A DNA stretch of 40,978 nt from Erysipelotrichaceae bacterium (GCA_019415435.1 DXZE01000013.1:1-40978); one strand, 5' to 3'. Counted from the stretch's first letter, positions 23,970 to 32,745 are shown. Notes: generated by a model from the sequence alone, not told the origin. A program made the numbers and translations.

Positions 23970-26749
23970 TACTTTGCTTTCCTCTTGAACAGGATCTTCA
24001 TTTCACGCTGGGCTGCATAAGGTGCAATATACTTCATCTTATCCTCAGCCTTGCGGTAATTGGATGCATCCGGAAGATCTCTCTGTAAGTGAATCGCATC
24101 GAATTCACATCTTGTTGTACATAAGCCACAGCCAATGCATCTGTTCAGATCTACGGTTGTAGCGCCACAATGTAAGCATCTTCCTGCTTCTTTCTGTACC
24201 TGTTCTTCTGTAAAGATTTCTCTAGGATCTGCGAATGGATCGGATACCTTCTTCTTAGCTGGTGTCTGACGATTGCAGTTATCATAGCCTTCAACAACAA
24301 TGTCATCCTTATCTAAAGCGTTGAACTGTCTGAGGTCTCTGGCAATAGTCAGAGACTGACCCGGATGCACATATCTGTGCATGGACTCGGAAGCCATCTT
24401 TCCTTCGGCTATTGCATCAATCGCAAACTTTGCGCCATGGTAAATATCACCACCGACAAAGACATCCTTCTGCGATGTCTGGAATGTGACAGGATCCGCA
24501 ATAGCGCCGCCATTTCTTCTGAGTTCAACCTTTTCATCCTGTAACAGGTTGCCCCATTCAGCTGCCTGACCGATTGCCTCAAGCACATTCTCGCAAGCAA
24601 TGGTAATGGTGTCATTATCATCATATTTCGGATCGAATCTGCCTTCGGCATTCTTTACCTGTGTGCACTTCTTGAAGATGATACCGGTAACCTTGCCATC
24701 TTTATTTAAGATTTCCTTAGGTCCCCAGCCATTATTGATTTCAATACCTTCACTCTTAGCCAACGTAACCTCATCATCACTGGCCGGCATCTCATCTTTA
24801 CCTTCCAGGCACAGCATAGTGACCTTACCATCGGTTAAACGCTTGGCAACTCTTGCGACATCGATAGCGACATTACCGCCGCCCACGACGACAACATCTC
24901 CATGAAGCTTAATGGAATGATCCTGGTTGGCTCTCTTTAAGAAAGAAACACCAGATTCTACGCCATCACTGTCTTCACCAGGAACATTTGCCTGACGGCC
25001 GCCCTGTAAGCCAATTGCAATATAGAAAGCCTTGTATCCCTGCTGTCTTAATTCCTTTAAAGTAACATCCTTGCCTACCTCTGTATCACAGCGGAACTCT
25101 ACACCCATCTTTCTGAGTACATCGATTTCCGCATCCAGAATTTCCTTTTCAAGCACAAAGTTAGGAATACCATTCATTAACATGCCGCCAGGTCTCTTCT
25201 CTTTTTCAAAGACCGTAACGTCATAGCCTCTTTCTCTCAGATAATATGCACAGCTCATGCCGGCAGGACCAGCACCGATAACAGCCATCTTGTAATCCGG
25301 TCCCCACATGCCGCCATGATCAGTCTCACATAACGGTACGTAGCGGCTGTCCTCCTTTAACTCCTGTGCTGCAATAAACTTCTTGATCTCATCTATTGCT
25401 ACAGGTTCATCAATTGTTCCTCTTGTACACTGCTGTTCGCAATATCTGTTACATACAGCACCACATACATACGGGAATGGATTATCCTGCTTGATCAGTT
25501 TCAGGGCATCCAGATATCTGCCTTCCTTAGCCATCTGGACATATCCCTGGCAAGGTAAATGAGCCGGGCAGGCAGCCTTGCATGGAGCTGTTCCGGTAGG
25601 ATAGCAGTTGATCTTCGCATCTTCACGATAATGGGTATTCCACTTATCCTCTCCCCACTTTGTCTCATCAGGAAGTTCGGATAACGGATACTGAATAAAG
25701 CCATGCTTTGTGCAGAGCTTCTGTCCTAACTTGGCTGCACCAACCGGACATACTTCCACGCACTTTCCACAAGCCACACATTTTGTATGATCCACGTGTG
25801 CACGATAAGCCGAACGTGACATATTCGGTGTGTTATACAACTGGGATGTACGGATTGCATTACATACACCCGGAGCACAGTTACAGATACCGACAATCTT
25901 GTCTTCACCATCAATATTGGTTGTCTGGTGTACAAAGCCATGACGCTCTGATCTTTCAAAGATCTCCAGAGCTTCTTCCTTTGTAATATAGCGGCCACGG
26001 CCTGTATTGACACACCATTCTGCCAGGTCTCCTGTACCTATACAGCATTCCTGTTCAATCTCACCATCGCCTTCACCTCTGATACGCTGCTGTCTGCGGC
26101 ATGTACATACACCTACAGATAACTTGCCGTCATACTTGTCTAACCAATGGGAAATGTGTTCAATCGGAATGGACTCATTCTCACTTTCAATAGCTTTCTC
26201 AACCGGAATAACATGCATACCGATACCGGCACCACCTAACGGTACCATCGGGGTGATGCCTTCCAATGGCATCTGGGTCAGGGCATTGAAGAAAGTAGCC
26301 AGGTTCGGGAACTTTTCAACCAGTTCATCATTCATCATCATGAACTCGGCAATACCCGGCACAAAGATCGGAACATCATACTGAATATGATGATCTGCAT
26401 TTTCTCTGTTTGTTTCTACACATCCAACCCACATGACATAATCCAGCATTTTCTTACACTCTTCATCTGTCATATGGTTCATGTCACGGAGTTCTTCAAA
26501 ATCATAGTTCTTACGCGGTTTCTTGAAGCTCAGTAAGAACTTGACCTGATCCTTGTTCAGCACTTCATCCATAGCCCATACATCCGGATCATAATTATGA
26601 ATATTATGTGTGTACTTATCGATGTACCGGTCTGTGATCATGGAAACAAGCTTGATGACTAACTTCTCTTTTTCCGGATCCGGTGCTACATAATTCGGAT
26701 CCAGACGGTAATCTCTTTCATTTACCATTCTTTTCTTTGGGGCACTCAT
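23969..26749 (-). CDS. Large Fe-S/FAD oxidoreductase, GltD-like with N-terminal ferredoxin-type domains
   Basis: 926 residues, cytoplasmic. Order: an N-terminal domain of unknown type (1-210); a Cys-rich part (about 215-320) with CTCRRQQ, ECCIGTGD and CNCAPGVC; a 4Fe-4S ferredoxin motif CVACGKCVEVCP near 328; the GltD-type cluster domain with CKAACPAHLPCQGY and CGAVCNRYCEQQC (about 390-450). The FAD motif VIGAGPAGMSCAYYL comes near 488, an NAD(P) motif VVVVGGGNVAIDVA near 620, and a C-terminal ferredoxin-like end with CLHCGATT and CIGCGLCTTRC near 870-895. It should move electrons between NAD(P)H and a ferredoxin or other Fe-S partner. Its place between hypB and hypA ties it to nickel-enzyme biology; the actual partner is unknown. 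Confidence 0.88.
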   Translation of the reverse strand: MSAPKKRMVNERDYRLDPNYVAPDPEKEKLVIKLVSMITDRYIDKYTHNIHNYDPDVWAMDEVLNKDQVKFLLSFKKPRKNYDFEELRDMNHMTDEECKKMLDYVMWVGCVETNRENADHHIQYDVPIFVPGIAEFMMMNDELVEKFPNLATFFNALTQMPLEGITPMVPLGGAGIGMHVIPVEKAIESENESIPIEHISHWLDKYDGKLSVGVCTCRRQQRIRGEGDGEIEQECCIGTGDLAEWCVNTGRGRYITKEEALEIFERSERHGFVHQTTNIDGEDKIVGICNCAPGVCNAIRTSQLYNTPNMSRSAYRAHVDHTKCVACGKCVEVCPVGAAKLGQKLCTKHGFIQYPLSELPDETKWGEDKWNTHYREDAKINCYPTGTAPCKAACPAHLPCQGYVQMAKEGRYLDALKLIKQDNPFPYVCGAVCNRYCEQQCTRGTIDEPVAIDEIKKFIAAQELKEDSRYVPLCETDHGGMWGPDYKMAVIGAGPAGMSCAYYLRERGYDVTVFEKEKRPGGMLMNGIPNFVLEKEILDAEIDVLRKMGVEFRCDTEVGKDVTLKELRQQGYKAFYIAIGLQGGRQANVPGEDSDGVESGVSFLKRANQDHSIKLHGDVVVVGGGNVAIDVARVAKRLTDGKVTMLCLEGKDEMPASDDEVTLAKSEGIEINNGWGPKEILNKDGKVTGIIFKKCTQVKNAEGRFDPKYDDNDTITIACENVLEAIGQAAEWGNLLQDEKVELRRNGGAIADPVTFQTSQKDVFVGGDIYHGAKFAIDAIAEGKMASESMHRYVHPGQSLTIARDLRQFNALDKDDIVVEGYDNCNRQTPAKKKVSDPFADPREIFTEEQVQKEAGRCLHCGATTVDLNRCIGCGLCTTRCEFDAIHLQRDLPDASNYRKAEDKMKYIAPYAAQREMKILFKRKAK

Positions 26750-26755
26750 TATAAT

Positions 26756-27418
26756 TTATTCACCTTTCCAGGATTTCACGGCTTCTTTGAGCCAGTTGAT
26801 CCACGCATTCATTCCTTCACCCGTCTTGGCGCTTAACGGGAATATCTGAATATCAGGATTCAGACGTTTTGCACGTTCCTTACACTTCTCTATATCAAAG
26901 TCAAAATATGGTAAAGCATCTGTCTTTGAAATAATCAATACATCACTCTTGGAAAACATTAATGGATACTTCAGAGGCTTGTCATCGCCCTCTGGCACAG
27001 AGAGTATCATAACATTCCTGCCTGCACCTGTATCAAACTCAGCCGGGCATATCAGATTACCAACGTTCTCCAATATAGCTAAATCAACATCTTTATTGTC
27101 CATGGATGCCAGCCCTTCTTTTGTCATACCGGCATCCATATGACACATACCATCCGTATGTACCTGTACACTTTCTGCGCCAAGTGAGGCAATCGTCACA
27201 GCATCTACATCTGAAGCTATATCTGCCTCTAATACAGCGATATGCATCTGATCTTTCAATGCTTTAATAGTCGCAGATAACAGGGTTGTCTTGCCAGAAC
27301 CAGGAGAAGACATGAGATTGATCAGAAGAGTTCCCTTCTGTTTCATATCTAAGCGTAAAGCATCCGCATCTCTGTCATTGGATGCTGTAACACTTTCATG
27401 GAGTTCAATGACTTTCAT
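26756..27418 (-). CDS. hypB: Nickel-insertion GTPase HypB, second copy
   Basis: 220-residue SIMIBI GTPase that loads nickel during metallocentre assembly. P-loop SSPGSGKTTL near 36-45, the metal-binding Cys-His in GMCHMDAG, ENVGNLICPAEFD, and the SKTDALP guanine-specificity motif. It lacks the N-terminal CxxCGC nickel motif of enterobacterial HypB. The start at 27418 has GAGGAA upstream and lies 14 bp inside the first hypB. Clearly a paralogue of the neighbouring gene, with many differences, so an old duplication. Confidence 0.92.
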   Translation of the reverse strand: MKVIELHESVTASNDRDADALRLDMKQKGTLLINLMSSPGSGKTTLLSATIKALKDQMHIAVLEADIASDVDAVTIASLGAESVQVHTDGMCHMDAGMTKEGLASMDNKDVDLAILENVGNLICPAEFDTGAGRNVMILSVPEGDDKPLKYPLMFSKSDVLIISKTDALPYFDFDIEKCKERAKRLNPDIQIFPLSAKTGEGMNAWINWLKEAVKSWKGE

Positions 27419-28088
27419 GACTGTTCCTCCAATCTTCTATCTGTTTTCTTAACCAGTTCGTCCAGGCTTCAAAGCCATCTCCAGTCTTTGCGGAAAGCGG
27501 GAATACCTGAATCTCAGGATTCAGATTCCTGGCACGCTCTTCTGCTTTTTCTATATCAAAGTCAAAGACTGGCAGAACATCTGTCTTATTGATTAACATG
27601 GCATCAGAGACCTGAAACATCAAAGGATATTTCAACGGCTTGTCATCACCTTCCGGCACCGAGAGAATCATGACTTTTAAAGCTGCGCCAACATCAAACT
27701 CTGCCGGACATACAAGATTACCAACATTCTCCAGGAAGATAACATCTGTATCTTCAATTCCCATCTTGTCTAATCCGCGTTCGGTCATATCCGCATCCAT
27801 ATGGCAGCTGCCACCTGTATGTAACTGAATGACCTTCGCACCGGTTTCCTGGATGGTTTTCGCATCGACATCAGAATCCACATCCGCTTCCATAACACCG
27901 ATTCTGTATGTATCTTTTAAAGCTGAAATGGTTCTTGTTAATAAAGTTGTCTTGCCTGCACCAGGCGAAGCCATCAGATTGATAAGAAAAACATTCTTTT
28001 TTTCCAACTGCTTTCTTACAGAAGAAGCAGCGCGATCATTATCCGCTTCGACACGTTCTTTCGTGTCATAAATTTCATATGCATTCAT
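27405..28088 (-). CDS. hypB: Nickel-insertion GTPase HypB, first copy
   Basis: 227 residues. P-loop ASPGAGKTTLL, metal site GSCHMDADM, ENVGNLVCPAEFD and NKTDVLP. First gene of the hypB-hypB-oxidoreductase-hypA operon, and again without the N-terminal Cys cluster. Two tandem copies with shared GTPase and metal residues suggest either a heterodimer (HypB acts as a dimer) or two client enzymes; neither can be chosen from sequence. The promoter lies at 28115-28143 with a cre site. Confidence 0.92.
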   Translation of the reverse strand: MNAYEIYDTKERVEADNDRAASSVRKQLEKKNVFLINLMASPGAGKTTLLTRTISALKDTYRIGVMEADVDSDVDAKTIQETGAKVIQLHTGGSCHMDADMTERGLDKMGIEDTDVIFLENVGNLVCPAEFDVGAALKVMILSVPEGDDKPLKYPLMFQVSDAMLINKTDVLPVFDFDIEKAEERARNLNPEIQVFPLSAKTGDGFEAWTNWLRKQIEDWRNSHESH

Positions 28089-28114
28089 GTATGATTATCA
28101 CTACCTTGGTTCTA

Positions 28115-28143
28115 ATTCTATCAGGATGTGAAAGCGTTAACAA
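28115..28143 (-). promoter_or_regulatory. Promoter of the hypB operon
   Basis: TTGTTA (28143-28138), exactly 17 nt, TAGAAT (28120-28115). Confidence 0.7.
28129..28142. promoter_or_regulatory. CcpA catabolite-responsive element (cre)
   Basis: TGAAAGCGTTAACA fits the consensus TGWAANCGNTNWCA at every position. It overlaps the -35 box and spacer, where binding should block transcription. Confidence 0.7.
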
Positions 28144-28185
28144 TATTCCCGAACCATACAAAAATATCATTTTGCCAAAAGAAAA

Positions 28186-28211
28186 GGCATATACGCTTTC
28201 ACATATATGCC
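28186..28211 (-). terminator. Terminator of csoR-copA-copZ
   Basis: GGCATATA and TATATGCC pair around a 10-nt loop, with TTTTCTTTT after it on the minus strand. Confidence 0.85.
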
Positions 28212-28218
28212 ATCACTA

Positions 28219-28467
28219 TCAGAAACCAAACAATCCTTTTTTCTGATAATCTTCAATCTGATAAGAAGTTACTGTATAACCCGTTGGGTCAATCGCATCA
28301 TGCAGGACCTTTTCAGAAATATCTGTATCTGCGATAATCACTGCTTCTTTCTTTGAACGGTCAGCCTTAACTTTCCTGACCGGGAAGTTATTGCGGATGG
28401 TATCTGCTACATGTGATTCACACATGCCGCACATCATGCCATCAATGCCTAATGTAATCTTCTTCAT
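28219..28467 (-). CDS. copZ: CopZ-like copper chaperone
   Basis: 82-residue single heavy-metal-associated domain. The metal motif GMMCGMCESHV places its Cys pair near residues 13 and 16. An added C-terminal tail (QIEDYQKKGLFGF) extends beyond the usual 68-70 residues. Cytosolic; should hand Cu(I) to CopA or CsoR. The start is 2 bp after the copA stop; last gene of the operon. A shorter CopZ-like unit may also come from inside copA. Confidence 0.88.
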   Translation of the reverse strand: MKKITLGIDGMMCGMCESHVADTIRNNFPVRKVKADRSKKEAVIIADTDISEKVLHDAIDPTGYTVTSYQIEDYQKKGLFGF

Positions 28468-28469
28468 CT

Positions 28470-28682
28470 TTAAGACTCGATCCCAACAAACTTATAGTCT
28501 TTGTCTTCTACAGCTTTCTTGATTTCAGCTTCCGGAACTTTCTTTGTTGTAGTTAATACAGCTGTTCCCTTTTCATGAGAGACATCTGCGTTCTCTACAC
28601 CATCCAGCTTTTCCAAAGCCCTCTTGACTGTCATTTCGCAATGTTCACACATCATGCCATCAATCTTTACTGTTTCTGTCAT
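28470..28682 (-). other. Possible internal start within copA producing a CopZ-like 70-residue protein
   Basis: The Met866 codon (ATG at 28682) is preceded by GGAG, AGAGG and AAGGA within 21 bases. The part after it (MTETVKIDGMMCEHC to GVGIES-like end GIES) is exactly one complete metal-binding domain of 70 residues, the normal length of free CopZ. In-frame internal initiation is inferred; it could also be the trace of a former separate gene fused to copA. Confidence 0.4.
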
Positions 28683-31277
28683 TTCCTTTTTCCTCTCTAC
28701 TCCAATATATTCATAATCCGCATCTTCTACAGCTTTCTTCATAGCTTCTTCATCAGGAAGCTTTGTATATGTCACAACCACTTTACCGGTTGTATGATCT
28801 GCCTTAGCGTCTGTGATGCCATCCACACTCTTTAAAGCATTGGATACATGTCTTTCACAGTTCTCACACATCATACCCTTTACATCCACAATTTCTGTCT
28901 GTGCAGAAGGGATCGGGCAGACACCCGGATTACCATTTACTGCATTCTCAGCTACTGTTACAGCATCACTGTTATCTGTCGCAGCTCTATGACGCATTGG
29001 TTTATCATGTTTACTGTCATGAACCTTGAAGAGATTCAATCTCAATGCATTCATGCATACTGTAAAGCTGGATAAGCTCATCGCAGCTGCACCCCACATC
29101 GGATTCATATGAATACCCTGATATAAGCCGGCAGCCATAGGAATCAATACGGCATTGTACGCAAATGCCCAGAACAAGTTTTCATAGATATTACGTAATG
29201 TTGCTCTGGATAAGCGGATAGCACCACTGACATCGGTCAGTTTGGAATTCATTAAAACGATGTCCGCAGAATCAATCGCAACATCCGTACCAGCACCAAT
29301 CGCAATACCTGTATCTGCTCTGGTAAGAGCTGGTGCATCATTGATGCCATCACCAACCATCGCTGTCTTGCCACGCTTCTGTAATCTGCGGATCTCCTTT
29401 TCCTTGCCATCCGGCAATACACCGGCAACGACTCTGTCTACACCAGCCTGTTTGCCAATGGCTCTTGCGGTACGCTCGTTATCACCTGTTAACATGACAA
29501 CTTCAATACCCATCTTCTGAAGTTCCTTAACAGCCTGCGCAGAATCATCTTTAATGACATCCGCTACCGCAATAATACCAATCAGCTTTCCATTTTTTTC
29601 AAAGAATAATGGTGTCTTGCCTTCTGCGGCAAGTTCATCGGATTTCTTCTGAAGATCAGAAGGTATCTTTGTCATCGTGGAAATAAACGCATTGGATCCA
29701 CCATATACTCTGGAACCATTGATTTCTGCCGTTAAGCCATGACCAGCCAAAGCCTTGAAATCAGTGACTTCTTCTGCCTTCAGATTTCTTCTTTCAGCCT
29801 CTGAAACAATCGCACGGGCTAATGGATGTTCACTCTTTGACTCTAATGCATAAGCATCTTTTAATAATTCTTCTTCGGAAATACCTTCGGCAGGATAGAC
29901 ACCTGTTACTTCTGGCTTACCTGCTGTAATCGTACCCGTCTTATCTAATGCGACAATCTGTAACTTACCAGCATTTTCCAAAGCTTCTGAAGTTTTAAAG
30001 AGAATACCGTTCTTTGCGCCCATGCCATTACCTGCCATGATCGCAACCGGTGTAGCTAAACCAAGTGCACATGGGCAGGATATGACAAGTACCGTGATGG
30101 CTCTTTCAAGAGCTTCCGCAAGATCTGCCCCAGCGACTAACCAGCCAATCAGAACAATTATTGCAATAGTAATAACAGCCGGCACGAACACACCAGATAC
30201 CTTATCCGCGATTCTTGCGATCGGTGCCTTGGTAGCTGCCGCATCGGATACCATCTGGATAATCTGTGAAAAGGTTGTATCTTCACCAACTCTGGAAGCC
30301 CTGGCCTTGATATAACCAGACTGGTTGATGGTTGCGGCTGATACGTTATCATTGACTCCTTTATCAACCGGGATAGATTCACCTGTTAAGGCAGACTCAT
30401 CTACAGCTGTTTCCCCTTCAATGATGACACCATCTACCGGAATGGATTCACCAGGCTTTACTACAAAGACATCACCTGTCTTTACTTCATCGATTCCGAC
30501 AGTTACTTCTTTTCCATCTCTTTCCAGAACCGCAGTCTTAGGAGCCATCTTCATCAGATTCTTCAAAGCATCTGTCGTTCTGCCCTTGGAAAGTGATTCC
30601 AGGGTCTTGCCTACAGTAATTAATGCCGGAATCATAGCTGCAGATTCAAAATACAGCTTGTTATGATAGAGATCCATCAATTCCATATTGGATGTTCCAT
30701 CAGAGATCAGATATGTCATTTCCATCAGAATAAAGAATGACCATCCAAATGAAACACTTGAGCCAAGGGCTACGAGTGTATCCATGTTCGGTGCTCCATG
30801 GAATAAGGATTTAAATCCTGATGTAAAGAATGCCCGGTTGATGTACATCACAATTAATGCCAGCATCATCTGAAGCACAGCTAAGCCAATATGATTGTGA
30901 TTCAGAAAAGAAGGTACCAGCCATCCCCACATATTATGGCCCATTGTGATATACATCAGCGCTAACAGGAAACCTATGGATAACACAAGTCTTCTGACTA
31001 ACTTTGGTGTTGTTGTATCTTTTAAGGCATCTTCTTCTGCCTGTAACTTTGCACTGGCAGAAGACTTCTTTACTTCTGCCTCAGCCGGCTTTGCGCCATA
31101 ACCCGCATCTTCGACTGCCTTGACGACATCTGCTTCACTAGCGGTTCCATCTACCGTCATGGAGTTTGTCAGAAGCGAAACAACTACGGATTTCACCCCC
31201 GGCACTTTGGATACTGCTTTTTCTACGTGGGCCTGGCAGGAAGCACAGCTCATGCCTGTAACGATATACTTTTCCAT
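28470..31277 (-). CDS. copA: Copper-exporting P1B-type ATPase with three metal-binding domains
   Basis: 935 residues; pumps Cu(I) out at the cost of ATP. One N-terminal metal-binding domain (GMSCASC, Cys 11 and 14), then eight membrane spans, the TGES actuator loop, the ion-site motif Cys401-Pro-Cys403, the phosphorylated Asp445 in DKTGT, HP in the nucleotide domain (SEHPLARA) and GDGINDAPAL. Unusually, two more metal-binding domains follow the last span: one with CENC near 804-807 and one with CEHC at 877-880. Most CopA proteins keep these at the N terminus only. A Met at 866 is preceded by a strong ribosome-binding-like run; see the internal start. Confidence 0.95.
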   Translation of the reverse strand: MEKYIVTGMSCASCQAHVEKAVSKVPGVKSVVVSLLTNSMTVDGTASEADVVKAVEDAGYGAKPAEAEVKKSSASAKLQAEEDALKDTTTPKLVRRLVLSIGFLLALMYITMGHNMWGWLVPSFLNHNHIGLAVLQMMLALIVMYINRAFFTSGFKSLFHGAPNMDTLVALGSSVSFGWSFFILMEMTYLISDGTSNMELMDLYHNKLYFESAAMIPALITVGKTLESLSKGRTTDALKNLMKMAPKTAVLERDGKEVTVGIDEVKTGDVFVVKPGESIPVDGVIIEGETAVDESALTGESIPVDKGVNDNVSAATINQSGYIKARASRVGEDTTFSQIIQMVSDAAATKAPIARIADKVSGVFVPAVITIAIIVLIGWLVAGADLAEALERAITVLVISCPCALGLATPVAIMAGNGMGAKNGILFKTSEALENAGKLQIVALDKTGTITAGKPEVTGVYPAEGISEEELLKDAYALESKSEHPLARAIVSEAERRNLKAEEVTDFKALAGHGLTAEINGSRVYGGSNAFISTMTKIPSDLQKKSDELAAEGKTPLFFEKNGKLIGIIAVADVIKDDSAQAVKELQKMGIEVVMLTGDNERTARAIGKQAGVDRVVAGVLPDGKEKEIRRLQKRGKTAMVGDGINDAPALTRADTGIAIGAGTDVAIDSADIVLMNSKLTDVSGAIRLSRATLRNIYENLFWAFAYNAVLIPMAAGLYQGIHMNPMWGAAAMSLSSFTVCMNALRLNLFKVHDSKHDKPMRHRAATDNSDAVTVAENAVNGNPGVCPIPSAQTEIVDVKGMMCENCERHVSNALKSVDGITDAKADHTTGKVVVTYTKLPDEEAMKKAVEDADYEYIGVERKKEMTETVKIDGMMCEHCEMTVKRALEKLDGVENADVSHEKGTAVLTTTKKVPEAEIKKAVEDKDYKFVGIES

Positions 31278-31303
31278 TTATATTACTTTGACCACCTTTC
31301 CAA

Positions 31304-31615
31304 TCACTTCATTAACTTCTGCAATACTTTGACAAGTTCATCAATAGACTCATCTTTTCCTGCCCTGATATCATTGGCTACGCAGCCTTTGATATGACAT
31401 GCCAGTAACTCTTTATTGAAACTGTTCAAAGCACTCTGTACGGCTGATACCTGAATCAGGATATCCGGACAGTACATATCATTTTCAACCATCTTTTCAA
31501 TACCGCGGATCTGGCCTTCTGCTTTCTTTAATCTGGTCAGAAGTTTTTTCTGTTCTTCCGGTGTACGTTTTACATGCCTGTTCGCATTACTTTCATTAAT
31601 AATCTCTTCTGCCAT
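31304..31615 (-). CDS. csoR: Copper-sensing repressor CsoR
   Basis: 103-residue all-helical DUF156 repressor. The Cu(I) ligand set Cys49, His74 and Cys78 is complete (MYCPD and CHIKGC), which separates it from the formaldehyde and nickel members. It releases DNA when copper binds. First gene of csoR-copA-copZ; one operator sits over its leader and one in its promoter, so it represses its own operon. Start ATG at 31615. Confidence 0.92.
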   Translation of the reverse strand: MAEEIINESNANRHVKRTPEEQKKLLTRLKKAEGQIRGIEKMVENDMYCPDILIQVSAVQSALNSFNKELLACHIKGCVANDIRAGKDESIDELVKVLQKLMK

Positions 31616-31623
31616 ATTTCTAA

Positions 31624-31640
31624 ATACCCCTAAGGGGTAT
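31624..31640. promoter_or_regulatory. CsoR operator, proximal
   Basis: ATACCCC-TAA-GGGGTAT, the GC-box palindrome with A/T ends typical of CsoR, in the csoR leader just before the start codon. Confidence 0.8.
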
Positions 31641-31650
31641 CTCCTTTCAC

Positions 31651-31680
31651 ATTGTAGTTATATACCCCTGCAGGGTATAA
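31651..31680 (-). promoter_or_regulatory. csoR promoter with distal CsoR operator
   Basis: TTATAC (31680-31675), 18 nt, TACAAT (31656-31651). The spacer and -35 hold the second operator TATACCC-CTGCA-GGGTATA (31661-31679). Confidence 0.75.
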
Positions 31681-31703
31681 GTCAACTAACATGCATAAAA
31701 AAA

Positions 31704-31725
31704 GAAAGTATTTTTCAATACTCTC
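31704..31725 (-). terminator. Terminator of azlCD
   Basis: On the minus strand GAGAGTATT, short loop, AATACTTTC then seven T residues, starting at the azlD stop. Confidence 0.8.
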
Positions 31726-32048
31726 TAAAATACATTCAACAGGATCATGTAAACTGCAGTCCCAAGAAAGACAGATAAGATTGTATTCTTCTCCCATATA
31801 TGAATACCTGCCACAAAGGCGGAAGCTATAATCATGGAAAGTGCTTCATGACCATCTGCACCCGTTAATCCCTTTAGGCCATATACAACCAGGATTGCCA
31901 TAACCGCCGCAGGTAATAGATCCTTTAATCTGTCCAGGATCGGAGGCATCTTTCTGTCCCCATGGAAGACAAGGAAAGGAATGACTCTCCACATAAAGGT
32001 AATCAAAGCACATGAGATAATTACCCATACAGCCATTGTCTTACTCAT
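31725..32048 (-). CDS. azlD: AzlD-type branched-chain amino acid transport subunit
   Basis: 107-residue membrane protein with four spans. Contains WRVIPFLVF and LPAAVMAILVVYGL, typical of AzlD. Works with AzlC as exporter of branched-chain amino acids or analogues. The start at 32048 (MSKTMAVW) has GGAGAAA upstream and overlaps the azlC stop by 8 bp; an earlier in-frame ATG at 32075 lies within azlC and has no ribosome-binding site. Confidence 0.88.
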   Translation of the reverse strand: MSKTMAVWVIISCALITFMWRVIPFLVFHGDRKMPPILDRLKDLLPAAVMAILVVYGLKGLTGADGHEALSMIIASAFVAGIHIWEKNTILSVFLGTAVYMILLNVF

Positions 32049-32736
32049 ATGCTTTCTCCTTCCTGCCTGAAGCAATCAAAACCGCTGTTGTCACAATTAA
32101 TGAAGGCAACAGGAAATTATCCGGTCCCAACAGAATCAGAAATAATACCGAACATACAACCCCTGTTAAAGCAGGCTTATGATTCTTTGTGCCTCTCCAT
32201 TGGTCGATAAAGATTGTGATAAACAAAGCAGTTAAGGCATAATCAACACCCCGAATATCGGAAGGGATCAGGCCTCCGGCAAGATTACCTGCAATCGATC
32301 CCAATACCCAGGATGAATGACATAAAAGAGCCATCATAAACTGTGCATCTGCCTTATCCACATCATCCGGATATTCCCTGATGGAATTAAACAAGGCATA
32401 TGTTTCATCCGTCAATGAATGAATCATATAAGGAAATCTTTTGTCCGTCTTCTGGAAATCATCAATATAGGAAAGACCATAGAACAGTTGTCTGGCATTC
32501 ATGAATAAAGCTGTAAATACAACTGTTAAGAAAGAAGCTCCTGCATTCATAAAGGCAGCTAGTACAAACTGGAAAGCACCTGTATAAATGAATATGGAAG
32601 CAGCCGCAGCCCATATCCAGTTCCATCCACCCTGTCGTAATACCAGTCCGAATGCCATAGCCACAAAGAAATAACTGATTGTAATCGGTAAAGTCTTTAT
32701 AAAAGCAAATTTAAAAGATGCACGTTTCTTATTCAT
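32041..32736 (-). CDS. azlC: AzlC-type branched-chain amino acid transporter
   Basis: 231 residues with about seven spans and the family pattern YTGAFQFVLAAFMNAG, then FMNARQLFYGLSYID and SLTDETYAL. Large subunit of the AzlCD exporter. TATAAT at 32751-32746 with TTCAAT 17 nt before it. The ATG at 32736 follows the -10 by nine bases and has no Shine-Dalgarno, so the message has almost no leader. Confidence 0.9.
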   Translation of the reverse strand: MNKKRASFKFAFIKTLPITISYFFVAMAFGLVLRQGGWNWIWAAAASIFIYTGAFQFVLAAFMNAGASFLTVVFTALFMNARQLFYGLSYIDDFQKTDKRFPYMIHSLTDETYALFNSIREYPDDVDKADAQFMMALLCHSSWVLGSIAGNLAGGLIPSDIRGVDYALTALFITIFIDQWRGTKNHKPALTGVVCSVLFLILLGPDNFLLPSLIVTTAVLIASGRKEKAYE

Positions 32737-32745
32737 AATGGCACT

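Noticed and set aside
26007..26384. 125-codon open frame on the plus strand
   Set aside because: Lies wholly within the Fe-S/FAD oxidoreductase gene and has no initiation signal.
28186..28211. Second cre-like sequence (TGTGAAAGCGTATA on the minus strand)
   Set aside because: It is the loop and one arm of the copZ terminator and fits the consensus poorly at the 3' half.
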